Assembly (NCBI RefSeq): GCF_009014635.1
Contig: NZ_BKCF01000003.1
Location: 124,001 to 188,000, forward strand
DNA length: 64,000 bases
Reading direction: 5' to 3'
Source: Patiriisocius marinistellae
GTDB taxonomy: Bacteria; Bacteroidota; Bacteroidia; Flavobacteriales; Flavobacteriaceae
Position numbers and translations under genes: made by a program. The notes beneath the pieces were generated by a model. The model was given only the letters and a program-made list of their open reading frames with translations, searched no databases and was not told where the DNA came from. This document shows, piece by piece, positions 36,433 to 46,135 of this stretch (within the stretch, counting starts at the first letter, position 1; the number at the start of each line of letters is the position of its first letter).

Positions 36433-39327
36433 ATGAAAGAACAATTACAACAGTTATCTCAGCAGTTAAATGGGGAACTACTCACAGACTCTCTGCATAG
36501 ATCCATATATGCGACTGATGCTTCAGTATATCGAAAAATTCCATTAGCTGTTGCATATCCTAAAAATGTTGAAGATATAAAGGAGTTGGTAGATTTTGCT
36601 TGGAAAAACAAAACTTCTTTAATTCCAAGAGCAGCGGGAACATCTCTTGCTGGACAGTGCGTGGGAGAAGGTATTGTGGTAGATGTTTCAAAACATTTTA
36701 CAAAAATCATTTCGATAGATTTAGATAATAAACAAGTAACCGTTCAACCCGGAGTAATTAGAGATGAATTAAATGACTATCTAAAACCCTACAAATTATT
36801 TTTTGGTCCCAATACTTCAACTTCAAATAGATGTATGATTGGTGGAATGGTTGGTAACAATTCTAGCGGAACAACATCAATACAATACGGAGTAACGAGA
36901 GACAAAGTTGTAGCGATGGATACTGTGCTATCAAATGGAGAGATTGTTACGTTTTCTGAAATTTCTTCGGAAATATTAGACAAAAGAACAAAAAAAGACA
37001 CACTTGAAGCTTCTATTTATTTAGAATTACACAAACATCTAAATAACAAAGAAGTACAATTAGAAATAAAGAAACAATTTCCGAAGAAAAACATTCATAG
37101 ACGCAACACAGGATATGCAATTGACGAACTTTTAGATGCCGAAATTCTAGGTGGTAATCAACCTTTAAACTTGTGTAAGCTATTAACTGGAAGTGAAGGC
37201 ACACTAGCATTTACAACCGCTATAACATTACAATTAGATGATTTACCACCTGCGCACACAGCAATGGTTGTCACTCATTATAATACATTAGAAAATTGCT
37301 TGCTCGATGTTGTCAATGCAATGCAACATCAATTGCACACCTGCGAAATGATGGACAACATTATTCTAGAGCGAACAAAGGAAAATACAATGTATAGACC
37401 CTATCGCTTTTTTGTAAAAGGTGATCCCAAAGCAATGCTATTGCTAGAGGTTAAAGCAACTACTCAAAGTGAACTTGAGGCTCAAATTTTAGCATTACAA
37501 AAAACACTTTTTGATTCTAATTTAAACTACCATAATGTAGTTTTAAAAGGTAATGATATTAACAAGGCACTGCATTTGCGAAAAGCAGGTTTAGGTTTGT
37601 TAGGAAATATGATTGGTGATAAAAAAGCGGTGGCATGTATCGAAGATACTGCAGTGGCTTTAGAGGATTTACCGGCATACATAGGTGAGTTTACTCAAAT
37701 AATGAAGAAGTACAATCAAGATGCTGTTTACTATGCTCATGCAGGTGCGGGTGAGTTGCATCTACGACCTATTCTTAATTTAAAAACTGATGAAGGGGTT
37801 GATTATTTCAGAAAAATAACGACAGATGTGGCACATCTTGTCAAAAAATATAGAGGCTCATTTTCTGGGGAGCACGGAGATGGCATTGTTCGTGCAGAAT
37901 ATATACCTCTGCTCATTGGTGATAAAAATTATGAACTTTTAAAACAAGTTAAAACTGCCTTTGACCCACATAACATTTTTAATCCTGGCAAAATAGTGGA
38001 GGCATACAAAATGGACGAATCGCTCCGTTATGAGGTAGACCGAAATGAGCCAGAAATTAAAACACTATTTAATTTTGAAAACTCTCAAGGCATTCTAAGA
38101 TTAGCCGAAAAATGTAACGGGAGCGGTGATTGCCGAAAATCACCAGACCCTGGAGGTGTAATGTGTCCAAGTTATCACGCTACAAAAAATGAAAAGGATA
38201 CAACTCGAGCAAGAGCTAATATGCTTAGAGAAGTGTTGACAAACAATAATGCTACAAATAAATTTAACTCAACAGATTTAAAAGAAGTTTTCGATTTATG
38301 TTTAAGCTGTAAAGCTTGCAGTAGTGAATGTCCAAGTAACGTTGATATTGCTACCACAAAAGCAGAATTTTTATATCAATATCAAAAAGAAAACGGTGCG
38401 AGTTTTGCTACTAAATTATTTGCTAATAGTACAACAAACAATAAATTAGGAGCAGTTTTTCCAAGTTTAACTAATACAATTTTTACTAATAAAATTACTT
38501 CTTCACTATTAAAGAAAATAAGTGGTGTAGCAAAAGAGCGTTCATTACCAACATTAAACGTTTTTAAGAACAGTGATATTTCTAAAATAAAGCATGCAAA
38601 GAAAGTAGTTTTATTTGTTGATGAGTTTTCAAAATATTTAGATGGAAGTATTGCAAGAGATGCTGTTGATTTATTAAAAGGATTAAAATATAACGTTGAA
38701 GTAATTGATGTATTAGATAGTGCCCGCGCAATGATTTCAAAGGGTTTCTTAGATGAAGCTAAAATTGAGGCAACAAAAAATATAGACTATTTGAAAGATA
38801 AAATTTCAGAAACAATACCTCTCTTAGGAATTGAGCCTTCTGCTATTTTAGGTTTTAGAGATGAATATTTGAAGATGGTTGATGATGTGGACTCGGCGCA
38901 GCAAATTTCAGAAAACACATATCTTATTGAAGAGTTTTTAGCTTCTGAAATAGAAAATGGGAACATCACTGCTGCTCAATTTACTAAAGAAGTAAAAAAT
39001 ATTAAAATTCATATTCATTGTCATCAAAAGGCAATGAGTAATCAAAAAGTAACTTTTGATATTTTGAATCTACCATTAAACTATAAACCAACCATTATAA
39101 CCTCAGGTTGTTGTGGTATGGCGGGTAGTTTTGGGTATGAAAAAGAACATTATCAAGTGAGTATGAAAATAGGGGAATTAAAGTTATTTCCTTCTGTAAG
39201 AAAAACTCCAGTAGATACTATTATTGCTGCAAACGGCACAAGTTGTAGACACCAAATTAAAGACGGAACACAACGCCAGGCATTACATCCTATTACAATT
39301 TTATATCAAGCACTACTTATTGAGTGA
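36433..39327 (+). CDS. FAD-binding / Fe-S oxidoreductase fusion, D-lactate or glycolate dehydrogenase-like
   Basis: 964 residues. The N-terminal half is a FAD-binding type 4 domain (PRAAGTSLAGQ, GGMVGNNSSGTTS, GSEGTLAFTT) with FAD-linked oxidase C-terminal blocks (AHAGAGELHLRP, SGEHGDGIVRAEY, FDPHNIFNPGKI). The middle has 4Fe-4S ferredoxin-type cysteines (CNGSGDCRK, CLSCKACSSECPS). The C-terminal part has paired CCG-like motifs (HCHQKA, SGCCGMAGSFG). This GlcD-GlpC type fusion oxidises a 2-hydroxy acid, probably D-lactate, and passes electrons to the membrane pool. The 3' end overlaps the convergent phosphoesterase gene by 11 bp. Confidence 0.92.
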   Translation: MKEQLQQLSQQLNGELLTDSLHRSIYATDASVYRKIPLAVAYPKNVEDIKELVDFAWKNKTSLIPRAAGTSLAGQCVGEGIVVDVSKHFTKIISIDLDNKQVTVQPGVIRDELNDYLKPYKLFFGPNTSTSNRCMIGGMVGNNSSGTTSIQYGVTRDKVVAMDTVLSNGEIVTFSEISSEILDKRTKKDTLEASIYLELHKHLNNKEVQLEIKKQFPKKNIHRRNTGYAIDELLDAEILGGNQPLNLCKLLTGSEGTLAFTTAITLQLDDLPPAHTAMVVTHYNTLENCLLDVVNAMQHQLHTCEMMDNIILERTKENTMYRPYRFFVKGDPKAMLLLEVKATTQSELEAQILALQKTLFDSNLNYHNVVLKGNDINKALHLRKAGLGLLGNMIGDKKAVACIEDTAVALEDLPAYIGEFTQIMKKYNQDAVYYAHAGAGELHLRPILNLKTDEGVDYFRKITTDVAHLVKKYRGSFSGEHGDGIVRAEYIPLLIGDKNYELLKQVKTAFDPHNIFNPGKIVEAYKMDESLRYEVDRNEPEIKTLFNFENSQGILRLAEKCNGSGDCRKSPDPGGVMCPSYHATKNEKDTTRARANMLREVLTNNNATNKFNSTDLKEVFDLCLSCKACSSECPSNVDIATTKAEFLYQYQKENGASFATKLFANSTTNNKLGAVFPSLTNTIFTNKITSSLLKKISGVAKERSLPTLNVFKNSDISKIKHAKKVVLFVDEFSKYLDGSIARDAVDLLKGLKYNVEVIDVLDSARAMISKGFLDEAKIEATKNIDYLKDKISETIPLLGIEPSAILGFRDEYLKMVDDVDSAQQISENTYLIEEFLASEIENGNITAAQFTKEVKNIKIHIHCHQKAMSNQKVTFDILNLPLNYKPTIITSGCCGMAGSFGYEKEHYQVSMKIGELKLFPSVRKTPVDTIIAANGTSCRHQIKDGTQRQALHPITILYQALLIE

Positions 39328-40135
39328 ATGATGTGATAATTGTATGTAGATCTACAGGAATGTCTTCAATATTTTCTGCAAAATTTTTTTTTGTGATAGT
39401 TTCATTATAAGTGAATAAATTCCATTTTTTATTATTGTATTCTAATGCTGTGAGGTTTTCAATCCAGTCCCCACTATTAAGATACATACATGTGCCTTTA
39501 TCTGTTATAACTTTTTTAATTATTGGTTGGTGAATGTGTCCACACACTACAAAATCAAAATTATTTTCAATAGCTAAAGATGTAGCAGTCTCTTCAAAAT
39601 TGGTAACAAACTTCATAGCACCTTTTACACTATTTTTAATTCTTTTTGATAAAGAATATTTTTCTTTTCCCATTTTTAATAAAACACTATTTATAGCTCT
39701 ATTGATTAAAATAAGAATGTCATATCCCCAACCTCCTAATTTAGCTATCCACTTGGCATATTGAACAGATACGTCAAAAACATCACCATGAAAAAACCAT
39801 GCGGTTTTACCATCAAGGTTAAGATTAAGTTTATCCACTAATTCAAAATTACCTAAAAGTGAAGGAGAAAATTTACGTAGCTTTTCATCATGATTACCAG
39901 TGATGTAATAAACCTTTGTGCCTTTTGATGCAATTGTGATAATGCGCTTTAAGACCTTTAAATGAGATTTTGGGAAATAACTTTTCCTAAACTGCCAGAT
40001 ATCAATAATATCTCCATTAAGGATAAGATATTTAGGTTCTATACTTTGCAAGTAATCTAGAACTTCTTTAGCATGGCAACCATATGTGCCAAGGTGTAAA
40101 TCTGAAATTACAACAACTTCTACAGATCGTTTCAA
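39317..40135 (-). CDS. Metallophosphoesterase, UDP-2,3-diacylglucosamine diphosphatase-like
   Basis: 272 residues, calcineurin-like phosphoesterase. Metal motifs in order: ISDLHLG, NGDIIDIW, YITGNHDE, FHGDVFD and CGHIHQP. The pattern is that of the LpxH-like group that hydrolyses UDP-2,3-diacylglucosamine in lipid A synthesis; in Bacteroidota, several such paralogues exist, so the substrate is not certain. The start is TTG at 40135; no ATG precedes SVEVVVISD in frame. Tail-to-tail overlap with the FAD/Fe-S gene. Confidence 0.87.
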   Translation of the reverse strand: MKRSVEVVVISDLHLGTYGCHAKEVLDYLQSIEPKYLILNGDIIDIWQFRKSYFPKSHLKVLKRIITIASKGTKVYYITGNHDEKLRKFSPSLLGNFELVDKLNLNLDGKTAWFFHGDVFDVSVQYAKWIAKLGGWGYDILILINRAINSVLLKMGKEKYSLSKRIKNSVKGAMKFVTNFEETATSLAIENNFDFVVCGHIHQPIIKKVITDKGTCMYLNSGDWIENLTALEYNNKKWNLFTYNETITKKNFAENIEDIPVDLHTIITSFTQ

Positions 40136-40225
40136 ATGCGATTAATTTAATCGTAAAGGAATAAAAAGAAATTAAAGAATGCTTTATCTCAGTATTAACA
40201 GTGTGTTTTTAAAAAGTTAATCAAA

Positions 40226-41029
40226 TTAATTATTAAAAGAAATAAGACTTGTTGAAGTCACTTGTGTACTCTCTGTAGGAATAGGTAGTTCAATACCTGT
40301 GGCTCCTAAATCTGCCAATTGATAATCAATTGTCACCTCAGAAAAGACAAGCCCGGTATTTGCAGCATAATAATTTTTTACTACAAGTGCATCTTGTGAA
40401 GCTAATAAAGGAATATTAATCACTGTACCACCTAAATCGATTGAAACTTCAATTTCTAAATTTAAAACTATTCTGGATGAAATTACATCCTCATAAGTAA
40501 TAGGACCTACAGCATAACTACTCAAAATTGCATCTTGAATAGTTGTTGACGTGTAATTAATCGTAAGTGGTAATACCTCACCAGTATCTAATATAATATT
40601 CTCATTAAGTGTATTTGAAAGGGTACTTAACTGTGTATTAGCAGATGCATTAGCATCAAACAAGACAATATCATCTAATGGAATTGTAATTTCTGGAAAC
40701 CCATCAACGGGAGTCTCTAATGCGCCATTAATAATAAATTGTCCATTAGATTTTCTTACTAAATTGTCTGCGAGTACAGTTATCATTAAACCATTACTAG
40801 GCTGTATTGCATCTAAATTAGTATATTCTTTACCATTAGATTGCTGTGTGCCCATTTCAAACATAGTGTCTTCTGTAGTGCCTAGTTCGTTTTCATTACC
40901 GTAACTCCAAGTGGCGCCAGCGGTTAGTGGAAAATAATCAGAAGTATTTGAAGAATCTGTGTTTGTGTCATCGTCACTATTACAGCTAATTAGCGCTGCT
41001 GCAAAAAGAAAGAGATAAATTTTTTTCAT
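40226..41029 (-). CDS. Hypothetical lipoprotein
   Basis: 267 residues. Lipoprotein signal MKKIYLFLFAAALISC with cysteine at 16 and an acidic linker (NSDDDTNTDSS) that fits Bacteroidota surface or periplasmic lipoproteins. The body is beta-rich (YFPLTAGATWSYGNENE, LPLTINYTSTTIQDA) and begins with the TAGATWSY pattern seen in several secreted flavobacterial proteins. Function is unknown. Confidence 0.75.
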   Translation of the reverse strand: MKKIYLFLFAAALISCNSDDDTNTDSSNTSDYFPLTAGATWSYGNENELGTTEDTMFEMGTQQSNGKEYTNLDAIQPSNGLMITVLADNLVRKSNGQFIINGALETPVDGFPEITIPLDDIVLFDANASANTQLSTLSNTLNENIILDTGEVLPLTINYTSTTIQDAILSSYAVGPITYEDVISSRIVLNLEIEVSIDLGGTVINIPLLASQDALVVKNYYAANTGLVFSEVTIDYQLADLGATGIELPIPTESTQVTSTSLISFNN

Positions 41030-41184
41030 AGTATTTTTCGTTAAAAACGGACATCTTATTAATTAATTTTTACCTAATTTTTTTCAAATATAGCAAAATA
41101 GAATTTTGGCAATACTACCATCAAAAACAACATATTGCTCAATAATCAATAACATTAATATTTTTAAAAGTGGAGGCTATAAAT

Positions 41185-41192
41185 TACATTTG
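41185..41192 (+). promoter_or_regulatory. Candidate -7 element TACATTTG for aroC
   Basis: Exact TAnnTTTG match 16 bases before the aroC start codon. A convincing TTG at -33 is not seen. Confidence 0.4.
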
Positions 41193-41208
41193 TTGAAAAC
41201 CCTTATTA

Positions 41209-42273
41209 ATGGCAGGAAATACATTTGGTTCTACATTTAAAGTAACCACATTTGGTGAATCACATGGTGAGGCACTTGGCGGAATTATCGACGGATGTCC
41301 CGCAGGTCTTAAAATTAATTTTGATGCTATTCAAACAGAAATGCAACGAAGAAAACCAGGACAATCAAAAATAGTTACGCAAAGAAAAGAGCCAGATGCT
41401 GTAAAGTTTTTAAGCGGAATTTTTGAAGGAAAAACTACTGGAACGCCCATAGGATTTGTAATTGAAAACACAAACCAGAAATCTAAAGACTACTCACATA
41501 TAAAAGACACTTATCGCCCGAGTCATGCAGATTATACATATGATAAAAAATATGGAATACGTGATTATCGAGGTGGTGGCAGATCTTCTGCTCGCGAAAC
41601 TGCAAGCAGAGTAGCAGCTGGAGCTATTGCAAAACAATTGCTTTCAAAAATTAAGATTAATGCTTTTGTGTCATCGGTTGGGGATATATTTATTGACAAA
41701 CCTTATCAAGATTTAGATTTTACTAAAATTGAAAGTAATGATATAAGATGTCCAGATACGCCAACCGCAAAAAAAATGATTACTCGTATAAATGAAATTA
41801 AAAAAGCTGGAGATACCATTGGAGGTACCATAACTTGTGTATTGCAAAACGTACCTGTAGGTCTTGGCGAGCCAGTTTTTGACAAATTACACGCACAACT
41901 TGGTAAAGCAATGTTATCAATCAATGCAGTAAAAGGGTTTGAATTTGGAAGTGGTTTTTGTGGGGCAAAAATGAAAGGGAGTGAACATAATGATTTGTTC
42001 AATGAGGATGGCACTACAAAAAGTAATCTATCAGGAGGTATCCAAGGAGGTATTAGTAATGGTATGGATATTTATTTTAGAGTAGCATTTAAACCAGTTG
42101 CAACTATTATGCAAAAACAAGAAACAATTAATAGTAAAGGTGAGTTGACCCAAATGCAAGGTAAGGGTAGACATGATCCTTGTGTTGTTCCAAGGGCCGT
42201 TCCTATTGTTGAGGCAATGGCTGCACTTGTTTTAGCAGATTTTTGGTTACTAAATAAAATGTCTAAATTGTGA
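41209..42273 (+). CDS. aroC: Chorismate synthase
   Basis: 354 residues. All family signatures are present: [18 protein letters not shown] with the catalytic His near residue 17, [14 protein letters not shown] near residue 125, and the C-terminal [18 protein letters not shown] with the second His. It converts 5-enolpyruvylshikimate 3-phosphate to chorismate using reduced FMN, the last common step of aromatic amino acid synthesis. It is monocistronic here, with no other aro genes in the window. Confidence 0.98.
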   Translation: MAGNTFGSTFKVTTFGESHGEALGGIIDGCPAGLKINFDAIQTEMQRRKPGQSKIVTQRKEPDAVKFLSGIFEGKTTGTPIGFVIENTNQKSKDYSHIKDTYRPSHADYTYDKKYGIRDYRGGGRSSARETASRVAAGAIAKQLLSKIKINAFVSSVGDIFIDKPYQDLDFTKIESNDIRCPDTPTAKKMITRINEIKKAGDTIGGTITCVLQNVPVGLGEPVFDKLHAQLGKAMLSINAVKGFEFGSGFCGAKMKGSEHNDLFNEDGTTKSNLSGGIQGGISNGMDIYFRVAFKPVATIMQKQETINSKGELTQMQGKGRHDPCVVPRAVPIVEAMAALVLADFWLLNKMSKL

Positions 42274-42413
42274 GCTTACGCGAAAATTTTAAAGAGACAA
42301 AAAATGTAACCTTTGTTTAAAATTTCCGAAGCAACTGATACACAAATAAATAGTTTCGGTTTTAAACTGAAACTATATTAATATAATACACTTAAAGGCA
42401 AGAAATAATACAT

Positions 42414-43715
42414 ATGAAAAAATTAGCATTACACTGGCAAATACTATTAGGAATGGCTTTAGGAGTCATTTTCGCATTATTATTAACCAATTTTGCTTGG
42501 GGTAATGGTTTTATTTCAGACTGGATAAAACCCTTTGGAACAATTTTTATCAACTCCTTAAAGTTAATTGCTGTACCATTAATTTTTGCGTCTTTAGTAA
42601 AAGGAGTTTCAGATTTAAAGGATATTTCGAGTCTTTCAAAGATGGGATTAAGAACAATTATCACTTACGTTTTGACAACTGTAATTGCTGTTTCTATTGG
42701 GCTTGCTGTGGTAAACCTAGTTGGGCCAGGTAAAACAATTTCAGAAGAAACTAGAAGTGAACTCGTAGATGCATATGGAGGTGAAGCCGAGAAAAGGCAA
42801 GAAGCAGCAAAAAATCAAAAAGAAGCTGGGCCACTACAAGCACTCGTAGACTTAGTTCCAAGTAATATTGTAGGAGCTGCGTCAAGTAATGGCAATATGT
42901 TACAGGTAATTTTCTTTGCGATTTTCTTTGCAATTGGTTTAATACTTATTCCAGAAAAAGATTCAAAACCTGTTAAAAAATTCTTTGATGGATTTAATGA
43001 AGTCATACTCAAGATGATTGATTTGATAATGCTAGCAGCTCCTTATGGAGTATTTGCATTATTAGCCGCATTAGTTGTTGAAGCACCAAGCCCAGATTTA
43101 TTTGCAGCACTAGGTATGTATGCAATATGTGTAGTTGGTGGATTAGCATTAATGGTAGGTGTTTATGTATTATTAGTTTGGATATTTACAAAAAGATCTC
43201 CATCCTCCTTTTTAAATGGAATTGCTCCAGCACAATTATTAGCATTTTCTACAAGTAGTAGTGCAGCTACACTGCCTGTAACAATGGAAAGGGTTGAGGA
43301 GCATCTTGGTGTTAAGAAAGAGGTGACTAGTTTTGTACTGCCTATTGGGGCAACAATTAATATGGACGGGACAAGCTTATATCAAGCCGTAGCTGCTGTT
43401 TTTATTGCACAAGCATTTGGGATGGATTTAAGTTTTAGTACGCAATTAGGTATTATTGCTACCGCAACTTTAGCATCTATTGGCTCTGCAGCCGTACCTG
43501 GAGCAGGGATGGTCATGTTAGTAATTGTTCTTGCACAAGCTGGAATTCCTGAGGCTGGATTAGCCTTAATTTTTGCTATTGATAGACCATTAGATATGTG
43601 TAGAACAGTCATAAACGTTACTGGAGATGCTACGGTATCTATGTTAGTGGCTAAATCACAAAACAAGTTAGGAGAGCCTCACATAAAAGATTGGGATGAT
43701 AATTATAAAAAGTAA
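42414..43715 (+). CDS. Dicarboxylate/amino acid:cation symporter (DAACS family)
   Basis: 433 residues with eight or so membrane helices. Signatures: FSTSSSAATLPVTMERVEE (serine-rich HP1), INMDGTSLYQAVAAVFIAQ (NMDGT motif of TM7) and IDRPLDMCRTVINVTGDA (TM8). The transporter takes up glutamate, aspartate or C4-dicarboxylates with Na+ or H+. A ~35-residue charged insert (EETRSELVDAYGGEAEKRQE) between TM2 and TM4 is as found in flavobacterial homologues. Confidence 0.95.
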   Translation: MKKLALHWQILLGMALGVIFALLLTNFAWGNGFISDWIKPFGTIFINSLKLIAVPLIFASLVKGVSDLKDISSLSKMGLRTIITYVLTTVIAVSIGLAVVNLVGPGKTISEETRSELVDAYGGEAEKRQEAAKNQKEAGPLQALVDLVPSNIVGAASSNGNMLQVIFFAIFFAIGLILIPEKDSKPVKKFFDGFNEVILKMIDLIMLAAPYGVFALLAALVVEAPSPDLFAALGMYAICVVGGLALMVGVYVLLVWIFTKRSPSSFLNGIAPAQLLAFSTSSSAATLPVTMERVEEHLGVKKEVTSFVLPIGATINMDGTSLYQAVAAVFIAQAFGMDLSFSTQLGIIATATLASIGSAAVPGAGMVMLVIVLAQAGIPEAGLALIFAIDRPLDMCRTVINVTGDATVSMLVAKSQNKLGEPHIKDWDDNYKK

Positions 43716-43836
43716 TAATATGATAATATTGTCCTAAAGATTTAATAACTTAGTATTAAATTTATTACATTTAATTTGTAGTCCCAAATTCTACAACTTA
43801 CCTATAACGCTATGGATTATTTTTAATTCTGTAGTT

Positions 43837-45099
43837 ATGAAATATTTCTTTTTTGCAATTTTAATATCATTTACTGGTTATTCTCAAGTAGGTATTGGTA
43901 CAATTAACCCAAGTCCAGCATCTATGCTCGACATTAATAGCACAATAGATAATGGTGCAACCTATCAAGGTTTGATGCCTCCTAAAATTCCTTTATCGAC
44001 AGATTTATCAAAAATTAATGCAGGAATAACAGACATAGGGTTAATGGTTTTTGTTCAAGAAACCGGTTGTCTAAAAATGTGGAATGGTGCCACATGGGAA
44101 GATATTAAGTGTATAACTCCTATTTCTGGAACTGAAGTTAGTTTTGACAATGTCTCTCAGAGTTTAGTAGAGAATGCAGGAGGGATTACTTTTGAATTTA
44201 CTATTAATAATCCATCAGCAACTACAGCATTAATAATTACAATTAGTCCAAATGAATATTTTGATATAGATGAAACTAACCCTGTTATGGTTACAATACC
44301 CGCAGGAACTACAAACTTTACCGCTGTAGATGTTTTCAATATTACAGATGATGCATCTATAGAGGGTAATGAACAAGTTGTATTTACTATTTCTGGAGTA
44401 TCAGGAGGAGCTGGAGTTCCGTCTGTAGGAACGAGTAATCAACATACATTAACGATAATTGATGATGATGGGGTTTTATTAAACTTACCATACCAAGAAT
44501 CTTTTGAAACTGATGGAAGTGGGGTTAGATATATAACATCAACACCAGAAGGTTTTAGATCTGGAAATAATGATGACTATTTTTCTAGAGCTCAAGATTC
44601 TGATTTTAATAATTACACAGGCGCAAATGAAATATCCTTTAACGGAAGCCCTGACGGTATATATTATTTTGCAGCTCAAGATATCGACGGGTTAACAGGG
44701 AGCAGTGGTTTTATGCAAACACTAACTATTTCAGGTATCGATATTACGGGAGGTATTAATCTACAGTTGGATGTTTTATTAGCAGAAGACGATGCTACAG
44801 AAGGTAGTGGACAACACTGGGATGGCGGAGATAATTTAATTATAGAATACCAAATAGATGGAGGTTTGTATCAAAAAGTACTCGCAATTGAATCTGAAAT
44901 TAACGGCAGCAATGGTATTCCGAGAATAGATACCGATTTTGACGGTTTGGGAGATGGAGATGAAATAACAGATACATGGACTAACTACAATGGGGTAATT
45001 TCAGGAACAGGGACAACTCTAAATCTACGAATTAGTTTTTCATTAAATTCAGATAATGAGGATATTGCAATAGATAATATTAGAATTTCAAGTAACTAA
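43837..45099 (+). CDS. Exported protein with Calx-beta-like and lectin-like C-terminal domain
   Basis: 420 residues, signal peptide ending at GYSQ. The start QVGIGTINPSPASMLDI is the pattern common to Bacteroidota surface proteins that resemble phage tail-fibre heads. Residues ~100-215 look like a Calx-beta domain (VENAGGITFEFTINNPSATT, TDDASIEGNEQVVFTISG, LTIIDDDG). The last ~190 residues are a beta-sandwich (YQESFETDGSG, GANEISFNGSPDG, IAIDNIRIS). No T9SS sorting domain is evident at the C-terminus. It is probably a surface or secreted adhesion-type protein. Confidence 0.75.
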   Translation: MKYFFFAILISFTGYSQVGIGTINPSPASMLDINSTIDNGATYQGLMPPKIPLSTDLSKINAGITDIGLMVFVQETGCLKMWNGATWEDIKCITPISGTEVSFDNVSQSLVENAGGITFEFTINNPSATTALIITISPNEYFDIDETNPVMVTIPAGTTNFTAVDVFNITDDASIEGNEQVVFTISGVSGGAGVPSVGTSNQHTLTIIDDDGVLLNLPYQESFETDGSGVRYITSTPEGFRSGNNDDYFSRAQDSDFNNYTGANEISFNGSPDGIYYFAAQDIDGLTGSSGFMQTLTISGIDITGGINLQLDVLLAEDDATEGSGQHWDGGDNLIIEYQIDGGLYQKVLAIESEINGSNGIPRIDTDFDGLGDGDEITDTWTNYNGVISGTGTTLNLRISFSLNSDNEDIAIDNIRISSN

Positions 45100-45147
45100 A
45101 TAAAAAGTAACTTCTAGATAAATTTTAGATGTTGCTTCGTTATTAGT

Positions 45148-45993
45148 TTAATTTCCGTCTTTTTGTATCTCTACACTATGTGGATATGGTATCTCTATTC
45201 CTGCAGCATCTAGTGCGATTTTTGCTTTTTCTAAAGTAGTAAAATAAACATCCCAATAATCTTCAGTACGACAAGCTGGACGTACTGCAAAATCTACTGA
45301 GCTATCATTTAATGCAGCAACTTCAACAAGTGGAGTAGGTGAGTCAAGAACTTTTTCTTGATCTGTTAGTACCTTCATTAATACATTTTTAGTTTGTTTA
45401 ATATCTGCATCATAGCTAACTCCAATAGTATGAAATACTTTTAAAACTCCTTGTGTTGTATAATTTGTAATATTTCCATTAGACATGGCTCCGTTAGGGA
45501 TTACAACAAGTTTATTTTGAGGTGTAATAATTTTTGTTGTAAAAATATCAATCTCTTTGACATTTCCTATTTCACCTTGGCCCTCAATTAAATCACCCAA
45601 TTTATAAGGTTTTAATACCATAATCAACAAACCACCCGCTACATTACTTAATGAGCCCTGTAGTGCTAAGCCTACACCTAAAGCAAGACCTGCTAGTACT
45701 CCTGCAAGTGCAGTTGACTCAAACCCCAACAAGCCTAAACAAGTCATTATTAAAAATATTGTAAGCGCATATCTTAAAAGACTTAGTAAAAATTTTGCTA
45801 TTGTTTTGTCTAAGCGTCCACCTTCACTTTTTCTTTTTACAACTCCTAATATTTTTTTTATAATAAACATACCAATAACTAATAAACCTATTGCTGAGAG
45901 CACTTTAGGTCCATAGTCGATTAACATATTTTTACCTTTTTCAAGGTAGTCTATAGATTGGTCAGTTACGTTTGAAAGTTCTTGTATGAGCAT
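45148..45993 (-). CDS. Mechanosensitive ion channel, small MscS type
   Basis: 281 residues, close in length to E. coli MscS (286). TM1 is VLSAIGLLVIGMFIIKKIL; TM2 YALTIFLIMTCLGLLG; the TM3 pore helix ALAGVLAGLALGVGLALQGSL shows the Ala/Gly packing pattern. The beta domain has GDLIEGQGEIGNVKEIDIF and VVIPNGAMSNGNITNY. It gates on membrane tension. It is the fourth MscS homologue here and the one most like canonical MscS. Confidence 0.96.
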   Translation of the reverse strand: MLIQELSNVTDQSIDYLEKGKNMLIDYGPKVLSAIGLLVIGMFIIKKILGVVKRKSEGGRLDKTIAKFLLSLLRYALTIFLIMTCLGLLGFESTALAGVLAGLALGVGLALQGSLSNVAGGLLIMVLKPYKLGDLIEGQGEIGNVKEIDIFTTKIITPQNKLVVIPNGAMSNGNITNYTTQGVLKVFHTIGVSYDADIKQTKNVLMKVLTDQEKVLDSPTPLVEVAALNDSSVDFAVRPACRTEDYWDVYFTTLEKAKIALDAAGIEIPYPHSVEIQKDGN

Positions 45994-46135
45994 GATTATT
46001 AAAATATTGTGGTTGAAATAGCTAAAGTATTAAACTTATAATATATTGAAACTAATTTTTTTAACGCTTTATCGAAAAGCTAAGGTGTTATTAATCTTAA
46101 TTAGTAATTTTAATATTTCAGAAAAACCAACAACT

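Noticed and set aside
46046-46135. 30-residue extension of the glutathione-synthetase-like gene
   Set aside because: The conserved N-terminus begins at the ATG at 46136; the extension includes intergenic-type sequence and the common ATTTCAGAA string.
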